Below, piece by piece: positions 32,133-43,399 of a DNA stretch of 64,000 nucleotides (position 1 is its first letter; each line of letters opens with the position of its first letter). The stretch is from Sepioteuthis lessoniana (taxonomy: Eukaryota; Mollusca; Cephalopoda; Myopsida; Loliginidae), in contig OY757913.1 in NCBI GenBank assembly GCA_963585895.1, positions 103,181,645-103,245,644 on the forward strand, given 5' to 3'. A program made the translations under genes and the position numbers. The notes beneath the pieces are model-generated. The model was given only the letters and a program-made list of their open reading frames with translations. It was not told the origin of the DNA and did not search any database.

Positions 32133-32264
32133 AGAATACATGAAACTTGTTAACTGTCTGCAAACAAATGAGATCTTGCGTTTTTAGAATATGACCAGCA
32201 AACTGTTCATTTATAAATCGTATATATTCAATATTAATATATGCATAAAAGGGATTGGGCTTTA

Positions 32265-33200
32265 AATAATCTCAGCCGGGCCGTACAGGGCTGTAGAATA
32301 CACCAACTGCATCTCTGCAGCGGGGTAAGATCCCCTCGAACGAGTGTCCTAGTTATGACTAAACAATCTGATAGCAAGGCTCCAACCTTGGAGGTCTGGG
32401 GAATATGAAATACCCCTTCATCCCGATTACTCCCAGGTCTCCTCATACCTGGAGTGATAGCACCTGTCATATCGATGGGTCAAATAGACCAAACAATCTG
32501 TGCAAACAAATGACTTGTGTTAACTTGTCACTGTTATATAGCAATAGGTGAAACCATTTAACTGAGAGCAAAAAAGAGTTCATGCTTGTTTAAGACTGTT
32601 ATCAACAAAATGTTTACAAATCATTTGCATATTTAATATATATGTATAAACAGAATTTTGCAGGAGGTTTCTGTGGTGTAATGGTTATCGTCGTAGGAAA
32701 TGGACACGGCGACACGAGTTCAAATCCTGGACGAGACTGATTGCATTTCACATAGCACTAATACCCTTGGGAAAGGTATGAATCCAAATATTCTCCCTCC
32801 AGCTATGAGTAAATAGTAGGGAAGACTAGGTTCTTCAGCCTTGGTGAGGGAACTAGTCTAGGAGAAGGAAAACTCTGAATTCAAACCTGTTAAACTCCGC
32901 TTAAAATGACCTTGTGTCAAATCCTGTCCGCGCAGAGGGGTTGGTAAATATGATAAACAGGATTTTGCATTAAATAAACAAGTTGTTATATCATTAACCT
33001 TAACATATCGGTGTGCAAGCAAATGAGTCTTTGCTCATTAAAATGTTTCGTATAAACTGTTTCCTATTAAATTATTTATATTCTATATGAGTATAAAGAG
33101 GATTTGGCATTAAATGAGCCAGAAGTGTTGATATGCCATAAAAACCAAAGAACAAGCAACAATTAAATAACCTACAAGATATGATATGTTATAAAACCCA
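32265..33200 (+). repeat. CCAA-SINE copy 13 with a nested SINE-A and two tails
   Basis: Head GGGCTGTAGAATACACCAACTGC…GCACCTG (32280-32470), variant body, then two tail ends: GGCATTAAATGAGCC…GATATGCCATAAAAACC (about 33107-33150) and TTAAATAACCTACAAGATATGATATG…CCCAACCAACC (33163-33195). SINE-A occupies 32662-32951. Confidence 0.8.
32662..32951 (+). repeat. SINE-A, complete, nested in CCAA-SINE
   Basis: TCTGTGGTGTAATGGTTATCGTCG and ACGAGTTCAAATCCTGG are the best A and B boxes of the family here. It is flanked by ATAAACAGAATTTTGCA (32645-32661) and ATAAACAGGATTTTGCA (32952-32968), a 17 bp duplication with one change. Confidence 0.9.
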
Positions 33201-33951
33201 ACCAACCAAGACACAATAGCAATAAGTTAGTGCTCTGAAGGATAATGAATTCAACTCCAAATTTTGCTTAATTGCACCGAGGAGAGTTTCAGGCCTGCTT
33301 TCCAAAAATTTGAAACGTACAAACGGTAAATAATGAAATTAGACCGAGACAACCCAGAAGTTGAATACAACCTGTTTGCAAGATAAATGTGTGACAAGAA
33401 AACATACCACAAGATGGCAAAACGAGAAGAAACATTTTAAGAGACAAAAAGAAATCGTAAATTAAGCAAAACAGACTGAAAATTCAGAAAAAAATAGAAC
33501 CTTTATTAAGGCTGACGTGGAACTGTTCTTTAAAAATGAACAATATTAATTCCAAGATGAATATTTCCCAAACAAAATCATATAAAACATGTATCCGAAA
33601 AGCAAAAAAAAAAGTTGCAAATATTATCATTATTTTTTTTTTTTTGCTAAATGGAAAAAGAAAGAAAAGAAAAATATTGTATATATTTTACTGGCACGAT
33701 GATGCCACTTTTAATCGTACGGATTTATTCAAGAAGTCTCCGAGGGTCAAGATTCAAGACGATATCAGCTTTTAAATGGACTATAACTGATAAGAACTGA
33801 GGTTTTTCTTCTCCTAAACATATTTTTAAGTCAACGAACCCTGTCTGCCCAACTATTTATTCACAACTGTTGAGGGATGGTTTTTTTATTGGGTTTTATG
33901 GCATGTCAACGATTGTAGGTTGCTTAATACCAAACCTGATTGTTTATATTG
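33201..33951. other. Mostly unassigned; SINE-A scrap and CCAA-SINE tail at the end
   Basis: 33201-33790 shows nothing recognised; a 79-codon frame at 33536-33775 is Lys-rich and unremarkable. 33795-33878 resembles the reverse SINE-A body. 33880-33951 is a reverse CCAA-SINE tail (GGGTTTTATGGCATGTCAACG) cut by the LTR element. Confidence 0.5.
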
Positions 33952-34282
33952 TGACGTATACTTGGGTCGATTACAGAGCAGCAGCCAGCAGACACACTGA
34001 AAGAGGAGTAGTGGGTAGTTGCAGACCGGACCCCTCGAGCAAAAAGAACGAGACCCTTTTTGGCTAGCCGGCGCAAAGTAGAATAGTTTGAAATATGACA
34101 GGGCGGAATAGTTTGAAAATATAACAGTTGAAACGAGAAACATGGCGTGAACAGTTGGGAAGAAAAGGCAGGACCACGTATAAGAAAATGAACAACAGAG
34201 AAGAGGTCAGATAGAACATCATTTTCTATCATGCTCTTATCGAGTTTTATCGTTAACCATCGCTCCTCCGTAAAATCTAAGG

Positions 34283-34515
34283 GTGTCCTGGTGGCGTAAT
34301 TGTTAAAGCACTGGACTCTGGGATCTTAGTAAGAGAGTTCTAACTCCAGTCAGGCTGTTACGTTCACTTTCGGACATATACCCTTGGGAGAGGTATGAGC
34401 CCGCTAATCCTCTCAGCTATGGGTTACATAGTACCACAACCGTTCTTCTCAAAGGATAGATTTGGTATTGAATAACTAAAGAAGGTTGATATTTAAATAA
34501 GCTGACAATCAAACC
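34283..34515 (+). repeat. SINE-B in the 5' LTR
   Basis: GTCCTGGTGGCGTAATTGTTAAAGCACTGG (A box), GAGAGTTCTAACTCCAGTC (B box), body TACGTTCACTTTCGGACATATACCC, tail TTGAATAACTAAAGAAGGTTGATAT. It is absent from the matching place in the 3' LTR. Confidence 0.88.
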
Positions 34516-34544
34516 AGATAAGGTCAACCCCGTGTCTCTTCTGA

Positions 34545-35129
34545 TCGTTTGGTTTGGTTTGGTTTGTTGGGTTTAATGGCATATTCACCTTTGTAGAATA
34601 TTTAACGCCAAATCCATTTTTATGTAAATAATCTGTTCTATTTAAAACAATTCAGTTTAGCATAAGTACACAGTTTAATTGTCAAAAACATTTCCACTTC
34701 AAACTATTCAAGCAGTTATATGTAACAATTCAGTTAAGCGTAAATACAGGTTTAATGTAGAAAAACAGTTCTATTTGAAATAATTCAGTTAAGCATCAGC
34801 ACGCAGTTTAAATGTAAGTACGGTTTAATTGTCAAAAACATTTCTATTTTAAGCTATTCAGTTTACACAAACAATTCAGCTTAGCATAAGTATGCCGTTA
34901 GTTCTATTTAACCCATACATAGGGCCCTATCAGGTGCTACCACGCCAGGCCAGAGTGGACTTGAGAGCGATGGCAATGAAGGGGTATTCCACATTCTCCA
35001 AAGCTCCAGCACTGCTGGAACCTCACCATCAGATTGTTTAGTGTCATATATAGGACACTCGTTAGGGGGGTCTTACCCCTCTGCAGAGGTGCAGTCGGTG
35101 CATTCTACAGCCCCAGCCGACTGGGCTAA
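34545..35129 (-). repeat. CCAA-SINE copy 14 in the 5' LTR, with empty site in the 3' LTR
   Basis: TTTGGTTTGG tail to CCGACTGGGCTAA head end, 585 bp. An exact 10 bp duplication TCTCTTCTGA lies at 34535-34544 and 35130-35139. The 3' LTR shows the uninterrupted target (GTGTATCTCCTGAACCTTA, about 39936). Head stems CAGTCGG/CCGACTG at 35092-35123 are perfect. Confidence 0.93.
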
Positions 35130-35835
35130 TCTCTTCTGAACTTTATTATATATTTATAGTATTTTCTTTGTTGAATGATAACTGAATTGATGTATTTTAT
35201 TTGTTGTTGAAATCACCGTTGTGTTTAATTTCTTTTTTCTTTTTTTTCCTTTTTTGTTAATCATTCTGATACATTGCTTCTGTGCAATAATTCCTCAACC
35301 TGTTGTCGATAGCTTTTGTTATTATTACCCGTGGGTCATCCCTTATTAGCCGACCTAGGTAAATAGGACGAATTATAAATTTCAATTCAGTTATGTGCTT
35401 CACGGTTGACTCGTCCGGGACAAGGATTACCAAAATATCGATAATATCGGTCGGCCATGATAGAAGAGACGAAACAATTGTTTTTGGGGTGGGGGCTATC
35501 GTACTGGAATCGGACAACTGAAGAAAACAGAAACAATAACTAGCAAAAAAACAAAAAAATAAAATAAGTAAACTCAAAAAAATTCAAGAAAAAGTGAACA
35601 TAAAAAAAGCGTTGGTTGAAGAATTTTTAAGAGAGCCAACAGCAGAAAATCTCCTGGAATTTAAAAAAAAGACGACGCATTCCTTCACTTGGAAACACAG
35701 AAACACATGAGAAAAACGGCCATGATCAGAAAAATAGCGGACCACAACGATAGACAATGATATCTTCGAAGAAAAAAAAAATTAAATCGACTAAGAGGAG
35801 AAATGAGATAATTTTACGCGAAAACAGAGGGAGTT

Positions 35836-37140
35836 GACAAAAGTAAAAATTAATGCACCGATGGAGAGTAAAAAAGAAATGGATGGAACTGAAATTTAGA
35901 ATGAAAGAGATAAAAGTGAGTAAACCCGAAGAAGGAATAAGACCAAGGAAATGTGATATATCGAAGCAACTTAAGTTGGAACCCAAATTTCAAGAATCTG
36001 AAGGGGACAACGCCTTTCAACATTTTGAAAAGACCGTGATAAACATAAAATAGCCGAAAGCCGCGTAGTCCATGCTGCAACAGACAACTCTGAGCGGAAA
36101 AGCACTGCGAGCCTACTCAACATTATCGATAGAAGAATGTACCAATATCAACTTAGTGAAGTGAGTGATTGTAAAGAGTTACGAATTACTACCAGAAGCA
36201 TACCGAAAAAGATTTAGGATATATCAAAAATATGAAACACTTACTTACATTGACTTCTTAAGACAAAAAGAGACATATTTCAAAAAATGGAATATAGCAA
36301 AAGAAGTAGGAAGTGACGACGTTGTATACTGAACTGCTTGACAAACAACGAAAGACTCGTAGATATAAAAAAATATAATTTATATTTTTATTCTTCGACG
36401 GCGACGATTGTGTGTATGTAGGATTACAGTCAGAAATAGTTCGCACATATCTTTTTTTTTCTGTCGCCGGGGACCCTTTTTGTGAAGTAGTGCAGCGGCC
36501 GGAGAAGACACGCAAGGAGATGACAGGTCTGCTTGAGTGACCAGCGGGTCTCTTTTTTTAGGTTGAGAGATCAGTGGGGTCTCTCCCCTTCGCTTGAGTG
36601 ACCAGCAAATCTCTCTTTTCAGTCCAAAATTACAGACCTTATATTCTCTCTCAAGTCCCAAACGGAAATATGAACATCCTCTTTGCCTCACGTATTTTCT
36701 GTTTATGGCTGGTTATCGGAACTTTCATACTTCCGTTTTTTTTTTCGGTAATTTGTTCATCTTATCTGCGATCGGAAATATCTGTAACTCTATTCATAGG
36801 CAATAAATTATATTCTTCACCATCCTCCTTTCCTGTGACCCTCTTTGTTGATATCATCTTGCGACCGCATTGAACCTGCTAAGTTTATCCACAACAGTCG
36901 GTCGCTCGCTAAGCTAGTATATTACAACTACGATAAATTAAAACAGCTAATAATGATGGAAGAATTCAAGAACATTTTACCCGAAGAGGTGAAGCTATAA
37001 CTAGACGAAATAAAATTAGGAAAATGCCTATGAATTAGCAACCCTAGCAGATGAATATACCGTGACACATGCAAGAACTCGAATAAGATCAAATCGCGAT
37101 AACAACTGAGAAGCGATAACAGCAAGTTCGAATAGAATAG
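35836..37140 (+). pseudogene. gag remnant of the LTR element
   Basis: Shares the pattern of Ty3/gypsy gag capsid: a Lys-rich N-terminal region (35853-36050), KRFRIYQKYETLTYIDFLRQ (36206-36265) and, after an insertion at about 36324-36926, KLKQLIMMEEFKNILPEEVK (about 36938-36997). Several in-frame stops and frameshifts show it is dead. The insertion splits one capsid helix region cleanly, so it post-dates the coding element. Confidence 0.75.
36324..36926 (+). mobile_element. Possible solo LTR inserted in gag
   Basis: This ~600 bp block separates two contiguous parts of the gag frame. It begins TGTATACTG, ends TATATTACA, and has AATAAA at about 36802, some 120 bp before its right end. These are LTR-like features, but the flanks (ACGT/ACTA) do not form a clear 4 bp duplication and no second copy is in the window. 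Confidence 0.45.
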
Positions 37141-37179
37141 AGAATAGACAGGTTACAGGGCAAACTGGAATAACCCTTC

Positions 37180-37640
37180 CGCGGAATGGGCTTAATATAA
37201 TTAACAAAACCTGTTTTTAGCATCACAACACTGGCCACATTACCATGAACTGTTGAGTTTGGCTGAACGATGGAATGATAGCAACGTTGAACAAGCTACA
37301 AGAAAGTTGTTGGTTGGATACAGACCATTTACATCCAAAAGAAAAATTTGCATAAACGGACAATGAGGAATACAGGGAAATAAATACATTGAGAGATTCA
37401 GGAGCATTTCAATTGCTGTTAACGTGGGAATGTTTACTCTAAGGACGAAACTCAGCCGTGAGAAATCGAGTGTATACCAGAGTAATAGAAAACAAACCAA
37501 AAAACATTTCCATTCACTGAATTAAATTGCAGTCAACAACAATTTCCGATGCAGTGGACGTCGATTTTGTAGATGAATTACTGATGCAAGGAATAGACCT
37601 GTTATTAAGAAAATATTTTGACGGGGAACACGGTACAAAG
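37180..37640 (+). pseudogene. Zinc-knuckle and aspartic-protease remnant
   Basis: GHITMNCWV-like residues (about 37222) recall a CCHC knuckle and INTLRDSGAFQLLL (about 37386-37427) a retropepsin active site, in which the expected D-T/S-G survives as DSG. VDFVDELLMQGIDLLL (about 37560-37607) fits the later protease strand. Stops interrupt the frame. Confidence 0.6.
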
Positions 37641-37859
37641 ACCTAATCAAAACATCCAAAAAGCTCGAGGGTAAAATCAAATTTCGTATGAAGAATGAAA
37701 ATAAGATGGATGTGACCACAGGAGCAGTAACCCGTGCTGAGAAAAAAAAAAAAAGAACGAGAAACGGAAAATTCGGGGAAGAGAAACAACGAAAAATGGG
37801 GAAATAAAATGTGGAAAAATCCTTAAGATAAGGAGGACCTCATCAGAAATCGAAGAGAG

Positions 37860-39335
37860 GACACAGAACTAGAGGAGTATTTTAGAATGGTGGAGAAGGA
37901 AAATGAGGACGAATCATTCCCAAATTACTAGATACGGAAAGGAATCCTAATGAAGAGAAGGAAACCGCGAGAAATACCAGACAAGGAAAACTGAGCAATT
38001 TGCGAACAAGTAGTATTACCAAAAAATACGGGCGTGTCCTATAACGATTAGCGCACGAAATACCATAAGTGGAGTATTTAGGAATCAACAAAACACGTGA
38101 GAAGGTGTTGCGATATTTTTACTGACCTGGAATGAAACGGAAAGTTATTTAATTCTGTAAAACATTCCACACATGTCAGATGTTCAGGAAGCCGAATATG
38201 AAAATCCCACCTGAACAGTTAAAATCCATTCCCATGTTCGATGAACCCTTCAGCAAAATCATATTGGGTTGCATCGAACCATTATCGAAGACAAAAAAAA
38301 AAAAACGGTAACAAATACAAACTTACAATCCTGTGCTCAACTTCGGGATTTCCGGAAGCTATACCACTCAGAGATATATCAGCTAAGAAAATAAGAGGAG
38401 TGCTTATTAAAATCTTCAAAAAGTTTGGATTACCTAAGGAGATACAGACAGACCTGGGATCAAAGTTCTAGTCTAGAATATTCCAGAAGGCCTTGAAATG
38501 TTTTGTAATCACTTCAATACAGACGAGTGCATATCACCTATAGTCACAAGAGGCACTTGTGAGATTTCATTCTACTCTCAAAACGATGAGGAAAACTTAC
38601 TGCCTAGATCAGCAGAAAGACTGGGACGAAAGTCTACTCTTTTTTATATTTGACGCGCAAGAGACAAGACAGGAATCATTAGGGTTTGAACTAGCTTTTG
38701 AATGTTTTGTGAGAGGGTCGTTGATGTTAGTTAAGAAGTTCATGCAAGATACACCTAACCCAGTAAATCTGACGGATTATGTCGAAAATTTCAGAAAGAG
38801 AATTACGAAGTACAATCAAATAGTAAAGAAGAACCTGTGATTGACACAAGACAGAATGAAAGAGCATCATGACAAGAATAATGTTAAACAGGAAATTGCG
38901 GTAGGGGATGAAGTACTGGTACTACTGCCACTTAAGGCGAAATTTCCAGAATCATACACAATTTTGAGAAAATTAGTAAAAAGTGAAATTGGTGACCATA
39001 GTCGAGGGTGACCTGAAGGCTCCCTTTTCGATAGCTACTACACCAAGATGTAGGGGAGGGCGCTACTCCTTTCCTTGGATTGACCAACTTTACCCTTGAT
39101 CTGTACCTTATAATGCTGAGAGTTAACCAAGGAGGCATCAAGTACCATTTTTTGAGTCTTTGGTATGATTCGACCTGGGATTGAACTCAGGTATCCCGGG
39201 CCATTATTATGCCAGAGAAAATTTGAGAAAATTAAATAACTTAAATTACGTTGTCTCAACACCAGATCGCCGTAAGAAAATGCAATCTTGCCATATCAGC
39301 ACGAAAACTGCATAGCGGAGTAAAGAGGAAGGCGT
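37860..39335 (+). pseudogene. Integrase remnant of the LTR element
   Basis: The N-terminal zinc-binding segment is seen as KTREKVLRYFY, then CKTFHTCQMFRKP (38159-38197; HHCC-type CxxC altered). The catalytic core follows: YKLTILCSTSGFPEAIPLRD (38308-38367), IFKKFGLPKEIQTDLGSKF (38412-38468, second catalytic Asp region) and YCLDQQKDWDESL (38601-38639). A chromo/GPY-like end (GDEVLVLLPL, 38908-38937) continues after the SINE-C insertion as NYVVSTPDRRKK. Stops after …SKF and elsewhere make it non-functional. Confidence 0.85.
38976..39221 (-). repeat. SINE-C inside integrase
   Basis: Body GGCTCCCTTTTCGATAGCTACTACACC, GGGGAGGGCGCTACTCC, head complement GGGATTGAACTCAGGTATCCCGGGCC. The target sequence TTTGAGAAAATTA is repeated on both sides (38964-38976 and 39223-39235), a plausible 13 bp duplication. 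Confidence 0.85.
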
Positions 39336-39637
39336 AGTAGATTCAGTGACCGGTCAACCTAGGAAGGGTTTGGATTTAGATACGAATTAGAATTTATACA
39401 CCAAATCGGAAAATTCAGAGATATTATATGAGTTAAGAAATGAATTTAAGAATCTACCCGAGAAAAAGGCAAAAGGACTTAATGTAAGCGCAGATTTATT
39501 GTTGAAAGCGTAAACATCTTGTAGAGCAACTTAAAGAAAATAAATTGAGAGAAAAAAAATAGAAAAAAAAAAGAGACATAAAAGAATACCTTCTGTGTTA
39601 TTCTAGCTTACTCTTTTTATTTGTTACAGTGCTAATT

Positions 39638-40250
39638 TGATGTATACTTTGTTCAATCACATAGTAGCAGCCAACAAACACATTGGGTGAGGAGTAATGG
39701 GAGGTTGCAGACCGGCAACCCCTTCAATAAAATGAGACCCCTTTTGCCAAGCCTGCGCAATGTTGAACGTGGGGTGGAATAGCTTGAAACGTGACTGTTG
39801 AAAAGAGAAACATGGTGTGAGCAGTTCTGAAGAAAAAGTAGGACCACGTGTAAGAGGCTTGATAGAACATAATTTTCAATCGTGCCTCTATCGAGTTTTC
39901 AGGTTAACTATCGCTTCTCATAGAAGTCCTCTCCGTGTATCTCCTGAACCTTATGTTACTTTTTTGTTGAAAAATAAAGGACTATATGTTTTTTTTTATG
40001 TTGCTAAAATCGCTGTTGAATTTAATTTTATTTTGCTCATCATTCTGATATATTGTTTCTGTGAAAAAAATCCTCAAACCATTGTCGATACCGTTTTTTT
40101 TTTTTTGTTACACATGGGTCATCCCGTAGAAACCAACCCAGGTAAATAGGACGAATTATAAATTTTAATACAGTTACGGTCGGCTCGTCCTGGACGAGGA
40201 ATACTAAAATATAGGTAATATTGTCCGGAATAAGGAGAAGAGACGTAACA
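39638..40250 (+). repeat. 3' LTR
   Basis: Begins TGATGTATACTT, ends GAAGAGACGTAACA, 613 bp. It contains AATAAA near 39973. Purine-rich sequence at 39540-39585 lies upstream, about 50 bp from the assigned start, so the true LTR start may be somewhat earlier. It lacks the SINE-B and CCAA-SINE found in the 5' LTR. Confidence 0.82.
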
Positions 40251-40257
40251 ATATATA

Positions 40258-40628
40258 TCAAATATATAAATGATTTGTAAACACATTTTGTTAATAACAT
40301 TCATAAACGAGCCTGAGCTCTTTTTTGCTCACAGTGGTTTCAATTATTGCTGTATAACAGTCACAATTTAACATTCGTCATTTGTTTGTAAAGTTGTTTT
40401 CTATTTGACTCATAGATATGACTCTATCAGATATTACCGCTCCGGGATAGAGTAGACCTGGGAGCAACGGCAATGAAGGGGTGCACACCACATTCCTTAA
40501 ATCTCCAAGATTGGAACCTTGCCATCAGACTGTTTGTTAAATCCAGGGCCTTCATTCGTGGATTATTACCCCTCTGCAGTGATACAGTCGGTGTATTCTA
40601 CAGCCCCAGTCGCGTGGGCTGGTTGTTG
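40258..40628 (-). repeat. CCAA-SINE copy 15, tail missing
   Basis: Variant body ATATATCAAATATATAAATGATTTGTAAACACATTTTG, then head …ACTCATAGATATGACTCTATCAGATATTACCGC to CAGCCCCAGTCGCGTGGGC. Confidence 0.75.
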
Positions 40629-40639
40629 GTGGAGCGTAA

Positions 40640-41090
40640 AAGAGATTGGCTGATGACTTTCCCAAAGACATTACTGAAACAACAATACCCACGTCTAGTA
40701 TTTGAAACCGTGTCGCAGATTTCATTTCCAACGATGATAACTGCTACGCTTATAAATCCTCTGTGTTGGTAGTCGAACAGTTTATCGACACAGTTAAGTG
40801 CTAATTTTTATATTTACCCAATCCCTCCGCTCGAAGCAGGATACGACATAATGTCAATTTTTAACTAGAGTTCAACTGGATTACCTTCCGAGATTTCCTT
40901 CTCCTTGTGTGGTTGCCATACCTTGATTGAAGTGTCAGTCTACCCAACTACTTAGTTATAGCTGGAGGGATATTAGTTGAATGTATACATTTCCCAAGTG
41001 TTTTAGCGCTATGTGAAATGCAAACAGGGCTTGAACTCTGTTCGCCGTATCCATTTTCCACGACGATTACACCACGAGAGCCTCAACGGA
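40640..41090 (-). repeat. SINE-A copies, two in tandem orientation
   Basis: 40801-41090 is a good reverse SINE-A (GAGTTCAACTGG…, CTATTTAGTTATAGCTGGAGGGATA, GGGCTTGAACTCTGTTCGCCG, ACGATTACACCACGAGAGCC). 40640-40760 holds a further decayed head (TTTGAAACCGTGTCGC…GATGATAACTGCTACG). Confidence 0.7.
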
Positions 41091-41999
41091 CTTTCCTATA
41101 TTATTGGCGGTGAAAGAGACTTTACTTAGATTTTGTTCCTTGGTGGGACTGCAGACGTATATAGAATGAAGTAATTTTAATACTAAATTTGAACCAATAA
41201 TTTCCTCCGGTAACTAAACTAATCTTAGGAAGTTGCCTAGTTTTTTATAAGGAGTCCTCATCGAGATTAATATATTGCTCCATTGATGGATAGGTGCATG
41301 AATGCTCCCCTCGGAGTATAACCCTATTTAGGTGGTCCGCCAAGCAGACGATTTCTTTGTCTGTTTTGGCGCGAAACCAAACAAAGGCCTGAGCCCGCGA
41401 TTTTGACGTGACCGGAAGTGGGTAAGGGAATGCGAGTACGAGTTTAACAAAGTACTCGGAGAGGGCTGTTGGAGGAGGGTGACGCGAGTGGCCAGTCGAC
41501 ACCGGACAGCAGAGAGAAAAGTCGGCATAAGAGAGGGTTCAGACCAGTGAGAGAAGACCAGTCAAGATAGGTTTGCATTCCTAGTAGCTTTGTTGAATTT
41601 TCGCTAGAAATCCACGCTAGCGTTAGTCTACATATGCACAAGGGAATGCAATGTTACATAACTCCTCTCTTGCACTTTGAGTTAACCCAACTATATTGTT
41701 CGTAGTTCCTTGTTCTTTCCTCCCACTCCCTTGATTGTATTTCTCGTAGCCATGAAAAAATGCGCGATGCTCCTATCGGAACCACTAGTTGATTACCGGC
41801 CAAGAAGTGAAATGGTTTCGAAGAAGTTGATGTGTCGGAGGGGTGGGGGGCGAGAGGGTATTGTCACAGGAGGACGTGCGGATAAGTAAATTGTTCTCCA
41901 GTCAAATCCATTTAGAAATAACAAGATCATCTCGCAAATTCTCGTAGATAACAATCATTGAATCAATTCGTCAACTCGCGGAAAAAAACATCCATGAAA
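41091..41999. other. Unassigned; CpG-richer block 41245-41660
   Basis: The block has more CpG than its surroundings (TTTTGGCGCGAAAC, GTGACGCGAGTGG, GTCGACACCGG) and an open minus frame of 85 codons (41245-41502). It could be a diverged LTR or promoter-like DNA. No paired copy, TG…CA ends or target duplication were found. Confidence 0.4.
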
Positions 42000-42180
42000 A
42001 AGTACATTAGTGGTACTATTTATTCCATAGCTGGGGGATAGAGAAGTTTATACTTTTTTCTTGGGTATTAGTCCAAAACTAAATGTAATATCTCGACTGG
42101 AGTTCGAACTTGCCTACTACGATGTTGCAGTACGGTACATTAGCCACTATGTTACGGGGACTGCTAGAAAAGTTGAGATA
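42000..42180 (-). repeat. SINE-B, diverged
   Basis: ACTATTTATTCCATAGCTGGGGGAT, CTGGAGTTCGAACTTGCC (B-box complement) and TTAGCCACTATGTTACGGGGAC (A-box complement). Confidence 0.65.
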
Positions 42181-43395
42181 TTGGAAGGTGGCATCTCGTT
42201 TTATGCAAAGCAACTTACTAAAGAAAAATTAACTTGGCAATACGTTCTTCCACAAGAGTATCCATGCGCTCGGATAACTTGCGTATTATCACCCTTGGAT
42301 GCCAAAGGATTTCTGCTAATGACCACTTCATTGCATTTCTAAAGGAGTATAAAAGAAGAGAATAGCAAAAATATCATTCTCTTTAGCAGAAGGACGTCTG
42401 AGAAACAATGCATGGTTTGTTTCTCTTATAGCCCTGGAAGGGGTCACAAACAGAACGGAACACCACGGTTATAGTATAAGTATATATTTACAAGAACAAA
42501 GGATGGCTACAAGAATATAGGACGGTAACCTAGTTCGCATAACCGCATTGGGGCAAGGTTAGCTTCCGGGTCTATACTGACTTCGTATTGCTGCGTCTTC
42601 CGGTATTATGGAGAGTTGTTGAGTCCATTAGAAGGTGATTCCGCCAAAGCAGTTTCCCTAATGAGTGGCGCTTTTAACCCCAGCAGATATCGGGACACAA
42701 GAAAATATTACATTGAATACAATGTCTAATTTTTTTGTTGATTATTTGTTTTGTTTGGGTTTTGATTTAGAATATCCGACTCCGTTGATTTTCTTCTTAC
42801 TCCTTCATTGGCTTCTTCTCTATCAGTAGAAGGCTGCAAAATAATTACAGACGGAAGGAAGAAACAAGACCAAGATACCTTTCACATTTCAACTTCATTT
42901 TTGGGTTCAACAACCATTCTGTCGGTGAGAAAATTCCTCCAGAATCCAATGAAAATGGTCACATTTCCCAGACAAGCTGTTGAAATAAACTAGTCTTGAC
43001 CGATGGTTGATAAGTCCTAATTGGGTGTTTTGTTTGTTTCAGGGGTGTCGGCTCGCTATCATCAGACATCATGTCAGGCTACTAAACATAATCAGCCATG
43101 TGTTCTCTGCGAGTGGCTACGTGAAAGTGCATTTGTTCTCTGCTCTGGTGGAGACTGAAGTGAAGTCAAATTTCTCCTTAGTCCTGGGATGGTTCCTTTT
43201 TCTGGGCATGCGTCGCCCACACTTAACAATCAGGGGCTTCTGATAATTCCAGCAGTTCATGAACTTATTTTATTTTTATTTTTTCTAATCACTACATGCC
43301 GTCTGCTTACTTGCCCATACACTGACATTTCATTCCACAACACTAACAACTAAGAGAAACTTCTTAAAAATCTGAGTGTCTCTAAAAACTTCAGT
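42181..43395. other. Unassigned 1.2 kb
   Basis: No family recognised. Open frames at 42808-42993 and 43007-43243 carry no motif I can name. 42410-42720 is slightly more GC-rich and may be an old mobile element. Confidence 0.45.
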
Positions 43396-43399
43396 TTTC

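Larger units (their letters stand above)
30770..32262 (+). repeat. CCAA-SINE copy 12 (variant body), split by SINE-C and LTR-A
   Basis: Diverged head 30770-30985, then variant units of the type GTTAGATAGGAATACTTGAAACCACTTAACTGTATGCAAA, repeated at 31044-31100, 31313-31577 and 32133-32240. The body is interrupted by SINE-C (about 31105-31312) and LTR-A (31578-32132). It ends GGGATTGGGCTTTAAATAA, where copy 13 begins. Confidence 0.7.
33952..35476 (+). repeat. 5' LTR enlarged by SINE-B and CCAA-SINE insertions
   Basis: Begins TGACGTATACTT and ends GAAGAGACGAAACA. About 700 bp are LTR; the rest is SINE-B (34283-34515) and CCAA-SINE (34545-35129). A T-rich block and the CCGTGGGTCATCCC segment (35330) match the 3' LTR. 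The upstream edge is joined to a CCAA-SINE tail, so a few bases could be missing. A following TGGGGTGGGGGCTATCG (about 35484) could hold the primer-binding site, but the tRNA is not identified. Confidence 0.8.
33952..40250 (+). mobile_element. Ty3/gypsy-type LTR retrotransposon, gutted
   Basis: Two related LTRs flank gag, zinc-knuckle/protease and integrase remnants in the usual order, but no reverse transcriptase or RNase H coding sequence is found between protease (ending about 37640) and the pre-integrase region (from about 37860). LTRs match along their length (AGCAGCCA-CA-ACACA, GAACATCATTTTCTATC versus GAACATAATTTTCAATC, GGTAAATAGGACGAATTATAAATTT). Stops and frameshifts occur throughout. 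Later insertions: SINE-B and CCAA-SINE in the 5' LTR, an LTR-like segment in gag, SINE-C in integrase. Confidence 0.88.

Noticed and set aside
41245..41641. Coding exon on the minus strand
   Set aside because: Three overlapping frames of similar length in different phases reflect base composition, and no domain is recognisable.
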